In this document: one piece after another, positions 35,673 through 46,816 of the stretch | Position numbering within the stretch: position 1 is the first letter of the stretch | How the letters are laid out: each line of letters begins with the position of its first letter | Assembly (NCBI RefSeq): GCF_954871325.1 | Contig: NC_088777.1 | Location: 52,948,002-53,012,001, forward strand | Direction: 5' to 3' | From: Gordionus sp. m RMFG-2023 | Lineage: Eukaryota > Nematomorpha > Gordioida > Chordodea > Parachordodidae | Length of the DNA stretch: 64,000 bases | The notes under the pieces: generated by a model | What the model was told of the DNA's origin: nothing | The model's input: the letters and a program-made list of their open reading frames with translations, nothing else | The model's database searches: none | Program-made: the position numbers and the translations under genes

Positions 35673-36066
35673 ATGAATTTGAACAAAGTTGTACTACAAC
35701 CACCCCGTGAGGTTTCTCCCTTAATAAGAGTAATTTAATTATATGCAGAAAGTCATGCTGTTGATATAATAATTCTAGGGTGCTAGGTGGAGCTTTTTAT
35801 TGTTAGGCGTTGTATATGGCATATACAGAAATAGTAACTTATTTATTGAATATCTTCAACCATATAATTATTTAGGGTCTTTGACTAAAAAAGAAATTAT
35901 AGTTCGAGAAATGCAATTAAAACAAAAAGTAATCAAAGATGAACAAGACAAAAAACTAAAAGAATATTTAAATATAGGTTTAAATTTTTTTATAAATATG
36001 ATTATAATTTAAATTAAAGAGGAATTGAAGTATTTATCAAAAGAACTTGGAACTACTTTCTCTTAG
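35673..36066 (+). CDS. ATP5ME: Mitochondrial ATP synthase subunit e
   Basis: Small inner-membrane subunit of the F1Fo ATP synthase, needed for dimer formation and cristae shape. Four exons: 35673-35729, 35779-35833, 35876-35977 and 36020-36066. The introns are 49, 42 and 42 nt, all GT-AG; the product is 86 residues, about the family's usual length (81 in Drosophila, from memory). The N-terminus has REVSPLIRGARWSFLLLGVV, which lines up with the family's 'VSPLIKxGRxSLLxxGxxYG'. The membrane segment contains GVVYG, the GxxxG motif used for helix packing. A charged coiled coil follows (SLTKKEIIVREMQLKQKVIK, then DEQDKKLKEYL). Without splicing intron 2 an insert would disrupt the alignment exactly at its GT and AG, which supports the model. 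AATAAA at 36175-36180 is a good poly(A) signal. Confidence 0.92.
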
Positions 36067-37139
36067 AAAATATTTATATAACCAATTTCTGATTTTACAT
36101 TATGATTTAGTCGTAATTTTTACTATTTTATTACGCTGTGAATCAAAGTTTATAATATAATTTTGCAAATATTGAATAAATTATTTTATGCTTATTCATT
36201 TTAATCATGTTTGATTTTGGAATATATATTTTAATCAGAATATCTCTATTAAATTTAATATGGGTTGGTGTTAGTCTTGGTATATATAAAAATAGGAATT
36301 TTGTGCAGTGGTGAGTGCTTTAAAATTTGATGGCTACAATTTTTTATATACTATCAAAAAATATAATTTTTTTTATTATGAATATGAATAAATTCTTTAT
36401 AATTTAATACTGTCAATAATATATTAATATGAATTAAAAAATTATCCATAAATCTTTCATTTCTTTGGGCTATATATTTATGAAGATTTCATTTATCTCA
36501 CTAAGATTCATTTTCCATGGGTCAGGAATCCACTACGATGTTCAAGATCTACCAATATTTATCATGAAATTTGAGAATTATTATAATAAAAAAAGGATTT
36601 TTGGATATCTTAATTGGGATAACATTGTTCTTAATTTTTAATGCATAATTCTTAAACTTGCTTGATTATCTCCAATTATCAAATTCATATGATGAAAGCG
36701 ACTTTCACACTACATTTCTGCAGGATAAAGCATCCTAATAAATTTTTTTTCTCTAGGATTCATCAATATATTTAATTTGAATGTTTGGCAGAATTTGCTT
36801 CCCACCAAATCACATATCTAGGTTCTTAGGCCTTTTATTTTTGAATAAAGAATATATCGAAAAGAATTTCTAAAATAAAATAATTTTATTAAAATTCATT
36901 TAAGTTATTTTACCTATTTTTCAAGCTATCCATTAGACAGGACTGCATGAGCTTTCTAGAGAAATTATAAATTGGTCTATTTATAATTTTTACTAATTTT
37001 GGATTTTTATTAAATGGTATATTTTTAAATAAAAGTTTAATTTCTTGATCAAGTGACATCTGTAAATATTCACCTATATAATATTTAAGTATTGTCAAAT
37101 ATCAGTTTTTTTAAAAATAGTTGGTTAAAAATACACTGA
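36067..37139. other. Intergenic DNA downstream of ATP5ME
   Basis: AT-rich. A weak open frame on the minus strand at 36910-37098 (MSLDQEIKLLFKNIPFNKNP) may belong to the unrecognised remnant that follows; otherwise nothing seen. Confidence 0.35.
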
Positions 37140-38110
37140 AGAATCTGATAAAAAATTATTATTCCTTGATCGAATAATCTTTCATGCTCCAAAAAAGTTC
37201 TTTGTGTTCCTGCAACTAGCCACCAAGGTTTTTCTTCATCTGTTGATTGATGTTGAATTCAAGATCCTCCTTATTTCCTACAAATTTAAATACGATTATT
37301 TGTATACATGATAAATATAAAATTACAGAATTGAGTGAATTTATAATTAGTGTACTTTTCATTAAAGGTCTAGAAATATTCCGAAATATCTATAGTGTTA
37401 TGTCAGTGAGCCCATTTATGCCGTCTGTGTTGACCCCAGCTAAAAAAAATGGTGCCCTGCCAGTGGCCGATTAGATATTTTTACTCGTCCTGGTCGCTGT
37501 AATTTTGTCGTATCACAAGTAGTAATAATTTCAATGATATCATAACTAGAAACTATTAATACATTTTAAAAGAAATGAATTGAGAATAATATAAATATTA
37601 ACATTAATGTTATTAATAATTTCATTCAAAATCATTAATGCGAGGAAAATTAAATTGTGATTGTAAATGGGAAACCTAGTTTGTAAGAAATTTATAAATA
37701 TATTTAGCAGAAATTTTGATAAAAGTGACTTTATTGCAACTAATTTTTTGAAAGGGATCAAATCCACCCTGCCATTGAATCACCTTAGGTTTGATCATTT
37801 GTCCATATTGTCCTTGTTTGGTGTATTCTCAAAATGTCTATCTAATTTTAATTTCTTAACCCAAATTTGGGTTCAAAACATTGTAGTGATGGCGTGCATA
37901 ATCTTTGCTTGGTGGCCCTTTTCCAGGTTGACTAACTTCCTTGTTAATACTCTTTTGCCATTGTGGTTTTGGACATCTACCACTTTTATATTTGGTACCC
38001 TAAGGGTCTTAATCCTCTACTTCCAACCAATATTATCTATTCATCCAATTGCCTTACTTCTTGTAGGGATTAGTCATATTAGCTTGATAAGCGGTAATAT
38101 TGATTGTGAA
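37140..38110 (-). pseudogene. Unrecognised coding remnant
   Basis: Minus-strand pieces with protein-like composition, in several frames: RVPNIKVVDVQNHNGKRVLT and LVNLEKGHQAKIMHAITTMF (about 37885-38020), MIKPKVIQWQGGFDPFQKIS (about 37730-37805), and LAGVNTDGINGLTDI (about 37395-37440). These suggest one decayed protein gene, probably of a mobile element. I cannot name the family. The long plus-strand frame at 37667-38128 lies opposite and is taken to be a shadow. Confidence 0.35.
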
Positions 38111-38399
38111 TATATATATTATTGTTAACTATTTATTTAGTCTGAATTCTTTTGTATATATTAAAAATTAAAGTTTTTTAAGGAAAATTTTTATATGTTT
38201 GAATATCATTTTACAGACAAATATATCATCGACAAAATTAAATAAGGTAGTATTATCTAATATTAAATTGACGCCTTAGCACATAAAAACATTTAAGTAA
38301 AAATGTAAAGTCAAATATATATTTAATACAATAAATTGTTCAAAATTATATTGACGCCTCATAATAACAACAACATTTATGTAAACACGTAGCAACACT

Positions 38400-39200
38400 T
38401 CTGTTCAACATGTTTAAAACATCAACCTATTTTTTCCACCTATTGCATCTATTCCAATCATTTCAGTTTTCTTGATCTTCCCTCCCAGTCAATGCCTCTA
38501 TACACTAAGTGTATTGCCTAAATAGCACAACTTCCCCATTTGTTTCCAAGGTTGTTCCATTTCTGATATCAAAACCAACCTCTTTACCATCATCTTGCAT
38601 CCCTTTTGCAGATACAAGCAAATGTAATGCTTACCTTCAGCAGACTTCCCTCACCCACTACACGTACACCTATTGTTAGCCCATTTACAATTTCAATTAC
38701 AATTGATGAACTTTCTAGTAATACCTTTCCCACATACAGAATATGGCAAATTTCCAATCTCAACATCAATTTCTATTTTCTATATTCATTTAAACCTTCC
38801 TCATCCATAACCATTCTCTATCTGAATATTTTATTCTTCAATTCTGTTTCGCTTCTTGCTATCAATACTAAATCATCGGAATAAAATATTTCCCACGAAA
38901 GTCATTTGCGCGTCTCTAGTTACTTATTGATAAAATTATTATAAAAAAAGGTAAACGGATGGATGGTGTAGTTCTATCTTTAACTTAAAACTTCCACTAT
39001 CTCCTTCATTTGTTCAAACATACCTTCTTCAATCATTACGGCAGATATTAACCTCCAAACCTGACTTTCACGAGGCCCTCTTCGAATGCCTTCTCCAGTA
39101 CTATGAATGCATAAGGAAATCATTTTCCCTTATATTGGTATCTTTCCTGCACTTGCTTCACTCTACGAAAATTGCAGTACAGTATATCCTTCCCGGTTAT
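38400..39200 (-). pseudogene. LINE reverse transcriptase fragment
   Basis: On the minus strand, pieces in family order: RRVKQVQERYQYKGK and AFIVLEKAFEEGLVKV (equivalent to 'FVDLEKAFDRVP', near 39070-39170), YSDDLVLIARSETELKNKIF (the catalytic 'FADD' box with Ser for Ala, near 38830-38890), and KLCYLGNTLSV ('CYLGDMLS', near 38510-38545). The pieces are in different frames with stops between them. Non-LTR retrotransposon, old and inactive. Confidence 0.7.
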
Positions 39201-39825
39201 ACGTAATAAAAATTAATGCCGTGTTCTATAAATTGTGAATAAGATGCGCCATAGGTGTAAAATATTTTAGTCAAATAATCTAGCATATGATAATCAAATT
39301 TATATCGGCACTCATCGTAGTTTTGATTGAATTGGGAAAAATATTAATTGTTAAATAGAAGAGGTCTGGAGAGATCAAAATCTTAACCTCTGCCAGGGTC
39401 TTTTCTGAAAGTTTTTTTTCCCTGTCCCTGTCAGGCCCGAAAATTTTGGGCCCCATCTGCAAATTGTATCGAATAAGGGTCACTGGAATTCGCTATGGGG
39501 TGGGGGATAATTTTTTTACAATTATTCTATTAGTTATTTTATAAATATTTTAACGTTCAGAGATTTTATAAAAAATTGACAATTTCTAATACACAAATTC
39601 AAATATATATTAAATATGTATAATTGGTGTATGAATCAAAATGTCTCGAGAAAAACTTTGTAAACAAAAATATAAATTTTTTAACCATTTTAAATGTGAT
39701 ATATAAATTTAAATTATATTTTAAAAAAAATAAATGTCAGAAATGCAGATAAATGCACTTAGATATTCTTAAGAATTATTGCAAAAAAAATATGGTGTAT
39801 TAATAAATGTTGCTTTAGAATATAA
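39201..39825. other. Intergenic DNA, nothing firm
   Basis: A patch at 39350-39520 (gcccgaaaattttgggcccc, atggggtggggga) looks like repeat debris. No gene seen. Confidence 0.35.
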
Positions 39826-39828
39826 TTA

Positions 39829-40160
39829 CGGCCTCATTTATAGTAAACGCGTTATGTTAGAGCGTAGCGTTATTTAACGTAGCGGCAAAATCAAGTTATC
39901 AAATAAGTACAATTTTATGGAGCTCTATGATAAAATTTGAAAAACGTATGAGCGATGCGTTGATTAAAAAGTATGAGATACGATTATATAAATAATAGCG
40001 AATATTCCATAAAAATGTATGATTTGTCTTAAATATTTTAAAAAATAATCAACTCTATCTTAGCATTATCTATTAAATTATGATTTTGAAGAATCAGCCG
40101 TGATTTCGATAGCGTTAAATAACGCAACGCTTGAAGATAACGCGTTTGCTATAAATGCAG
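39829..40160. mobile_element. PIF/Harbinger-type MITE with TTA duplication
   Basis: Left cggcctcatttatagtaaac and then gcgttatgttagagcg; right, inverted, ctgcatttatagcaaacgcg then ttatcttcaagcg. Inverted ends extend about 55 bp. TTA flanks both sides (39826-39828, 40161-40163). 332 bp, AT-rich interior, non-coding. Confidence 0.82.
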
Positions 40161-40189
40161 TTATTCAATTTTCTTTAGTAAGTTTTTAA

Positions 40190-40400
40190 AGTATGGGTGT
40201 GATGGTAATGTAAAAAATGTCCATATTGTCTTGAAAACTTTCCAATATCTTTTCCCATACCGCATCTGGGTCAGCTCTTAATAAAGGTAGACATATTAGA
40301 AACTTGAATTTTAAGTTTACCTAACTCCCTCGCAACCACAGATAAATAAGATGCTGACTTACCAACGGTTTAACAAAGGGGGGAAATAAATGGAACAATA
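40190..40400 (-). pseudogene. Unrecognised coding remnant
   Basis: Two overlapping minus-strand frames look coding: TVGKSASYLSVVARELGKLK (about 40310-40370) and KFKFLICLPLLRADPDAVWE then KILESFQDNMDIFYITITP (about 40195-40310). Probably part of an old element abutting the MITE at 39829-40160. Family not recognised. Confidence 0.3.
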
Positions 40401-40439
40401 GAATATGATGGTAAAAGAAGAATATACATAAAAATACTA

Positions 40440-41640
40440 AAATTATGGTACAAATCCAAAAGCACAGCAGTCAAACAAATATACAACAAGTCCTAGAGTA
40501 TAGGTGGTTGCCATAGTCAAATTATTGGCATATAACGAAATGTATGAGCAACTTCACACAGCAGAGGAGCAATATAAAATCTACAGATTAGCCAAACAAG
40601 AAGAGAAAAATGTGAGGGATATAAATGGACCTCCAAAAGTAATTAAAAATAGAAAAATTGATAATAAATGGGAAAAGATAATTAATAAATGAAAAGAATA
40701 TTTTTTAGGAGCTTCTCAAATTCCCACATACTACATCTAGATGAACACCCACCATGTAACATAAAAAGTAGTCTCAATCACGTGAAAAATGCTGACAAGT
40801 GATCCTTGTGATATTCTAATAGAAAGCCTTGAAGCACTAGGAGAGGAAGGAATAGATTTCTTTACAAATCTATTCAACAAAATACTGCGAAAGGAAGAGA
40901 TTCAAAAATAGAGGCAATAGCCAGGGGACCCATATAATTGTCAAAATTACAGAGACATAAAACGTCACACTATTTAACTTTGAAAAAATAATAGAAAAAT
41001 AAATTAAGAAACATAATCAAAATAGGAACAAAAAGCTTCATGTGGTCTTTCTCGATCTATTGAGTTTTAGATAGAATCCTAAAAAAATTTGTCTTGTTCT
41101 AACTACGTTAGAAGAAGGTACCGGAATGTATAAGAATAATGAATCTATATGAACCACACGGCAATAATCTACAACACATCAACCGGCTTTCAAATAGCAG
41201 AAGGAGTTCATCAAGGGTCAGTCTTCAGTCATAGTGAAGTATGTCCTATCACACACTCTCCCAGAAACAACATCGAATATGATATCAGTAGATCTTATTT
41301 CGATTATTTCTGAAAGAAAGAACAAAAAAACATGGGGTAAATCTTGAAAGTTAACAAATTTTAAAGAAATGGTAATAAGTGAATAGAAAACAGACAGCAT
41401 CGACATAAATGAATGGCAGGTATTGGCAATTGAAAGCCGAAAATATTTGAGCTCAACTTAACAAAGTAATGGCGCGCAATCGAAAGAGTAATAAAAAATA
41501 AAATAAACCAAGGATAGTGTAGGTGGAAAAAAATTTATCAGAAATATAATTCCACACTACAACAACTATCCTATATGGGAAACATGGATATGAGAATGAT
41601 GGAAGTGCCACTAAAGGATAAAATAAGTGTTATACATATT
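40440..41640 (+). pseudogene. LINE ORF2 copy, reverse transcriptase region
   Basis: Plus-strand pieces follow the order of a widespread animal LINE (RTE-like group): AYNEMYEQLHTAEEQYKIYR then LAKQEEKNVRDINGPPKVIK (linker before the polymerase, 40504-40692), ESLEALGEEGIDFFTNLFNK-like sequence near 40830-40880, NFEKIIEK (about 40975), LHVVFLDLLSF ('FLDLEKAFD', about 41037), AEGVHQGSVFS ('GVHQGSVLSP', about 41205), and VPLKDKISVIHIY near the C-terminal 'LKDKIRNEYIR'. No intact catalytic 'ADD' box is readable. Many stops and frame changes; old copy. No clear 5' end or tail. Confidence 0.75.
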
Positions 41641-42232
41641 TATTCTAAGTTTTAATTTTATTTTAATGATATTTATTCGGCAATAACAAAAAAAATATCA
41701 TTTTATAGTGTATAGTTTAACATCATGGTTTAAAATTACATTTCATTTTATTTTCGTTTTTGCGTAACTTAAAATGATTCATTATTTTACTCGTTATTTT
41801 TTAATATTGATTTTATTTAAACATATTTAAATTGTTGACAAAAAAGAGACATATAATGACAGTCATGTATTATTTATAAATTCAGTGATGCATATATATT
41901 TTGAAACATGATTTAATAAAGTTGTAGTTATATATTTAAAATCTGACTTGATGACAATTGGAGAATGTGGTTAAAGTCATTATTTAATAAAGATAAATAT
42001 ATTCTCTAATTAACACTCAAATTCTCTCACTAAACCGCAATAAGAAATACAAATATACCGAAAAATTTAAAGGTAATAACTATTAAATCAAATTAGGTGG
42101 GATGGATACATGATGAGAAGCCTCAAAATATAAAGGAAACAAGGTTAAAAGTCTAGAAGCGATAGGTAAAAGAAGGTCAAGACTTTAATAGGCCCATAAA
42201 GTTAAAGCCGATATCACTAAATATAAATTTAA
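41641..42232. other. AT-rich DNA, nothing identified
   Basis: Low-complexity sequence between the LINE and the piggyBac-like ends. No gene or repeat termini seen. Confidence 0.4.
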
Positions 42233-42395
42233 CCCATCAATGGTCAAGATTTTTCTAATGGATAAAAATGCTCAATTTTTTCAAATTATATTGATTAATG
42301 CTCAAATATGATATTCTAAAAAAATCAGCCAAAAAAAATAATCCTAAATAGAAAATCTAGCCTGGTGCATATCTGCACAGTTAACCATTAAGAGG
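42233..42395. mobile_element. piggyBac-type end or short MITE with TTAA on both sides
   Basis: TTAA (42229-42232) then cccatcaatggtcaag; at the other side cagttaaccattaagagg then TTAA (42396-42399). Read inverted, the right end is cctcttaatggttaactgtg, similar to the left. This could be a 163-bp piggyBac MITE. Alternatively, with the related end at 44755 (gttaaccagtaatggg), the left end of the element carrying the transposase remnant. Confidence 0.55.
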
Positions 42396-42494
42396 TTAAA
42401 AAAGATAAAAATTATGTATAATACTATAAGATCAAAAAAAACAAAAGAAATCTTTATTCTTTTCTTTTGTAATGTATAATAAAAACGAGAAAAT

Positions 42495-43615
42495 GTTTAT
42501 ATATTATGAAAATCCTTGTGTTTGGCACATATATTTTGAGCGCGTGTGGCAATATCTGCATCTACGTCTTTTTCCATCTATAATTTTGGATAAATAATTT
42601 CCAGATGAATCAGTAGGATTTTCGCTCTGTAAATGCAAACTGGTTTTTGTGCCCTGTCCTTAAATTTTTTTTCAATTTTTATTGGTGTTTGAAGGAAATA
42701 GTAACTTCCCACCTAAATGCTAGCAATCTCTTCTTCTCATCTCGATTCATGAATTTCCAAATTTTCCACGAATTTATCAAAGCTACATCGATAAAATTGG
42801 TGAATAATGGCCACCGTCCTTTTTTCCTCTTTTTATTCTATAGATATGGGATTATCACACGGATCAACTCCACCCATGTGTTTGTTATAAGCAGTTATCA
42901 TATTTGGTTGAGGAATTTTTATTTTAGAATATTTTCTTGGAATACCTTGTCACCTTATTATAATTCCAACCAACTATAAATATGTTTAATTTTTCGAACT
43001 TATAATCATAATATCCTCTTTCTTTTTTTTGTTACAGCATTTATAGATTCAACTGGACAATGCTCCATTCTATTATCTCTCACAGTTCCAGTTGTAAAAT
43101 ATCCCATTTGTTTTAAGTATGACAAAAGTTTAATTGAGGTATAGAAATTATCAAAATATAATTTATGATAATTTGGTTTTGTAAGGCCTAACTTTATAAA
43201 ATCTATAATTTATATGTTTTTGTATTGTGTCAAATGAATATTATATTTCAAATTTAGTAATTCATTCTAATTGAGTCATTGTATTTCGGATTATTGGAAT
43301 AGAAATATCATTATAATTAGACCAATACATCTTTTACTGTGGGAACGAATGATATCCAGTAAATAACAGAATTCTAATAAATCTCTTAATATATGGAATG
43401 GTTATACATTATTAGACCTATTCATTTGTTTTGCATAAATATTACTTTGATCTACAATTAAGGAATATAAGTCTTCGTCGAAAATTAAAAAATTTATCTG
43501 ATGGATTTTTACCATGCAAATAGTCTTCAAGTTTTATTATATCTTCATTTTCCCCATTGAAAGGGATTGTAGAATATAACGTGTCTGTTTTCTCCATTTT
43601 AAATGGCGAGAAATT
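42495..43615 (-). pseudogene. piggyBac transposase remnant
   Basis: Minus-strand pieces in family order: LEDYLHGKNPSDKF; TGYHSFPQ and YWSNYNDISIPIIRNTMTQL; KPNYHKLYFDNFYTSIKLLS (the 'FDNFFTS' motif with a catalytic Asp); KQMGYFTTGTVRDNRMEHCP ('GTVRxNR'); AYNKHMGGVDPCDN ('GGVDxxD', another catalytic Asp; about 42845-42885); and a Cys-rich tail KRRRCRYCHTRSKYMCQTQG (about 42520-42580). The pieces change frame several times. DNA transposase that targets TTAA; inactive here. Confidence 0.82.
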
Positions 43616-43892
43616 ACAGAATAGCCTTATAGCAGATGATTATGGAATCAATTGAATTATGAATCTCCAATTCCCCAACAGTAATTGATGAAATCTGTCA
43701 TTTGTAAAGTCATTTTAGAAACTATTCATTTATAAAATTTAATTAAAAATTAAATATTTATTTCATAGAATCTTGATTTTTTAATGAGTCATCTATTATT
43801 TTGATAATTTTGATCGAATTGACAAAACAGGTGCATAAGAAAAAAAAATGTCCAGCAAGGAAGAGGGTACAAATATGAATAATTTTAATTTT

Positions 43893-44129
43893 CGAATATT
43901 TATGAACCGAATATTTATGAACCGAATATTTATGAACCGAATATTTATGAACCGAATATTTATGAACCGAATATTTGTGAACCGAATATTTATGAATCGA
44001 ATATTTATGAACCGAATATTTATGAACCGAATATTTATGAACCGAATATTTATGAACCGAATATTTATGAACCGAATATTTATGAACCGAATATTTATGA
44101 ACCGAATATTTATGAACCGAATATTTACG
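43893..44129. repeat. 15-bp minisatellite (about 16 units)
   Basis: Unit CGAATATTTATGAAC, head to tail, with only a few single-base variants. Because 15 is a multiple of 3 and the unit lacks stops in some frames, both strands show long open frames (repeats of MNRIF or NIRFI); these are artefacts. Confidence 0.95.
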
Positions 44130-44159
44130 AATAATTTCATGTAATTGGGTCGAGATGAA

Positions 44160-44310
44160 AAATTATAAAAGAATCATATTATTCGATTCTCATGGGGCTC
44201 AAAAATATTTTCAAAAGACATTTTTTGGGGGTATAAAATATTTTTTCAAAACTTTCAGGGGGCTCGAGCCCCCCTCCCCCCACCCCCCACACCCCCTCCT
44301 TAGTAACGGT
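44160..44310. mobile_element. Fragment of the hAT family at 30471-32407
   Basis: actttcagggggctcgagcc followed by C-rich sequence and ctccttagtaacggtaatag matches the right end of that element (agggggctcgagcccc ... ctagcgacgccagtg). Only one end is recognisable; it lies next to the 15-bp array. Confidence 0.5.
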
Positions 44311-44372
44311 AATAGTTTTAAGTAAAATATAAAAAATTATAATTCATTATGTTAAATTTGATTTGTTTGAAT

Positions 44373-44755
44373 ACTAACGGTGCATATATGCAACAGTCAA
44401 CTTTATATGGTAACCAATTAAAATTTTAATTATTTAAAATTTCAAAAATGATTGATAAATATTGATATATCTTTATAAAAAAAAAATATATATATACACT
44501 AGTTTTCATCGAAATAATTTCATTTAATGCTCGTGAGATCACTTAGAAGACTTGGCATTTTAGACCTCATAAATTCGCCATGTTTGAGGGCTTCTTAGGG
44601 ACATAAAAGAAATTTTTTCATATTTTTCTTTTCCACTTTTGAGGTACAATGTCTAAACCATATAAAAACCTATTTTATTATTTTTTAAAATAAAAACTAC
44701 TGTTTAAATTATATATAGGAGGTGATGTATATATGCACCGTTAACCAGTAATGGG
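44373..44755. mobile_element. piggyBac-like MITE or right end
   Basis: taacggtgcatatatgcaac at 44376 is inverted relative to gtatatatgcaccgttaacc at 44727, and the outer right end reads ccagtaatggg then taat. The same ggtgcatat..gcac word is found at 42364. Interpreted as a small piggyBac-type element or as the right part of a 2.5-kb element 42233-44755. Confidence 0.45.
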
Positions 44756-45099
44756 TAATTGCCGTCGTCGAACAATTAGGATAAGAGGGTGGAAGCAATA
44801 AATCTCACGGCAAGGATTACTTTGGATATTCATGCCTCAGAACTCGCATTTGTTCAAACTTGACATAGAAAAATATCTTCAATATTTTCAATCGTAATTT
44901 TTAATACAAAATTTTTTTTACAAGTTTATATCAACATTAGTTCAACTATATAAGGTTAAACTATTGTATCCCTACCATATTCCGATATTGCAAACAAGCT
45001 ATTCTTTCGGCACAAGGAATACAATAAGGGGATCTCTGCTTAGCCATGAAAAACATCATCTTAAATAAAAAAAAATCAATTGTATCTCGGGTATCGCGT

Positions 45100-45405
45100 C
45101 ATTACAGAGAAACCATTACAGAGAAAACAATTATAGAGAAACTTTTACAGAGAAAACAATTATAGAGAATGTCGATTATAGAGAATTATTTTATAGAGAA
45201 TGTATTTTACTGAGAATTTTTTGTAGAATAAACAATTATAGAGAATGTCATTTATAGAGAATGTCGTTAGAGAATGATTTTACAGAGAAGGATTTTATAG
45301 AGAATAATTTTATAGAGAATGATTTTATAAAGAATGTATTTTATAGAGAATTATTTTTAAAGAATGTATTATATAGAGAATTATTTTATAAAGAATTTTA
45401 CTTAA
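45100..45405. repeat. Degenerate short tandem repeat, tttatagagaatg type
   Basis: About 20 variable units of 12-18 bp built on atagagaatgt/attttatagagaa, starting from cattacagagaaac. It adjoins the left end of the Mutator-like element, so it may be part of its subterminal region or an unrelated satellite. Confidence 0.75.
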
Positions 45406-45508
45406 AGATATGATTATTTAAAAAAAAGTTATAGTATTTAATTTTAAATATTAGAATTACCTTACATAAGCGAGGTTTTTCGATTATTAGATGAATTAAT
45501 GGTAGAAT

Positions 45509-46816
45509 AAAATTTTGACATGAATTGTAAGGAATTTTACGAAATTAATTTTTAAAGATAAGTATACAAAATAAAATAGATAGTGTTGTTAAAAGTTACT
45601 TTAGCAATGTAATGCAATTAGTTAAGTTAGTAGTTAAATTTGAGAAAATATAACAAGTTACAGTTAATAGTTTTCTTTTTTTAAATATAACTAGCCACTA
45701 GTTACAATTATTTTTATTGGATAGTAGACTCATGGCTAGCCGGATCGATTAAATTACGTTAAATCTAATATATTTATATTTATATAAATTCATTGGCTAA
45801 GAATTTAATTATATATTATAAGAATGTTAAAAAAATTTACAAATTTAAATTTATTATTTAATTATATTTATTGAAATATATATATAAATTAAGTAACCAG
45901 TTACTTTTGCGCGGTTGCCTGTTACATATGTCTATGCATATGGCGCAGGGTTCAAAAAAATCCCCTAATTTGCAATGCATACAAAACCGAAACAAGTTTT
46001 TTCTATGTACATAAAAATGTTAATGTCACTGGCATATGTACCGATTGAGGATGTAATTCATGGATTCGAGGAATTATGTGCCTCTAAATTTTATCAAGAA
46101 AATAGGGATATTCTTTCCCCCTTGATAGAATACTTTGAAGAGACGTGGATTGGAAAAATGATAGCGATGGAGAGGAAGTCGCCAATATTTAGCGTTTCTT
46201 TATGGAATTGCTACGAATCGACACTATCTAGTTAATACAAATAATTCAGTAGAGACCTGACATCGAAGTTTTTCGTCTCATATAAGTTCCCATCATCCAA
46301 CGATCTGGAAATTTATAAAGAGTTAGTAATTATATAATATTACAAATTTTAGCATTTTAATTTTTAGCTCTCAAACGAAGAGAGCCTGAATTGTTACAAA
46401 TTGGAACAATGTTATTTAGGACTATTGGCCCCGCTGTCAAAGAAAGAATATCGCGAAAGATCCAAAAGAATTTTTCTAATTGTTGAAGTTTTTATTCAAG
46501 AATCATGCTAGATTATTTAAGGGCTTTATCCCATAATTTAATCATATAATTGTATTTTTTATATTGGTTTATTATTTATACTATGTTTATTTGGATTTTT
46601 TATGAATAAAAATTTATTTGATATTTCGAAATGAATATTGCTAAGTTCAGTATGTTATCAAGGTTTATCTAGTAAAAACTTCATATACAAATAGTATTAA
46701 ACATATTCTTTAAGTCACATTGCTAAAGTAACTTTTAACAACACTATATATTTTATTTTGTATTCTTATCTTTAAAAATTAATTTCGTAAAATTTCTTAC
46801 AAATCATGTCAAAATT
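45509..46816 (+). mobile_element. Mutator-like element with about 100-bp inverted ends
   Basis: 45509-45610 and 46716-46816 are inverted copies of each other: aattttgacatgaattgtaa, ttacgaaattaatttttaaa, tacaaaataaaata, agtgttgttaaaagttactt and tagcaatgt in the left copy reappear in the right. Between them lies a Mutator-type transposase fragment. Long inverted ends of this size are typical of Mutator elements. The target duplication is not resolved. Confidence 0.7.
45975..46511 (+). pseudogene. Mutator-like (MULE) transposase C-terminal part
   Basis: 45975-46235 reads YIKMLMSLAYVPIEDVIHGF and LSPLIEYFEETWIGKMI, then FSVSLWNCYESTL. Next, in another frame, come NNSVE and HRSFSSHISSHHPTIWKFIK, and after an AT-rich stretch LSNEESLNCYKLEQCYLGLL and KKEYRERSKRIFLIVEVF to a stop at 46509. 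This order is that of the region after the catalytic core of animal MULE transposases ('ALAFVPxxDVxxAFE', 'NNxVEGWH', 'HPxIWKFI'). The catalytic core is missing. The 42-nt stretch 46326-46367 starts gtaat and ends tttttag, but does not rejoin the frames exactly, so intron status is doubtful. Confidence 0.75.

Noticed and set aside
35800-36012. A 70-codon frame read as a gene by itself
   Set aside because: It runs through two 42-nt introns and starts at a TTG inside exon 2; the spliced ATP synthase subunit e model explains it better.
37667-38128. 153-codon plus-strand frame, hydrophobic
   Set aside because: The minus strand has pieces with more protein-like content at the same place, and the plus-strand product shows no domain.
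38606-38884. 92-codon plus-strand frame
   Set aside because: Opposite the LINE reverse transcriptase YSDD region; a shadow.
42647-42979. 110-codon plus-strand frame
   Set aside because: Opposite the piggyBac transposase remnant, whose motifs read on the minus strand.
43796-44144. Open frames on both strands with NIRFI and MNRIF repeats
   Set aside because: Artefact of the 15-bp tandem unit. The spacer-free, uniform unit also rules out a CRISPR-like array.
46326-46367. 42-nt intron in the Mutator-like transposase
   Set aside because: It has gt and ag borders and the host's typical intron length, but removing it does not restore the frame between the two transposase pieces; kept only as a remark.
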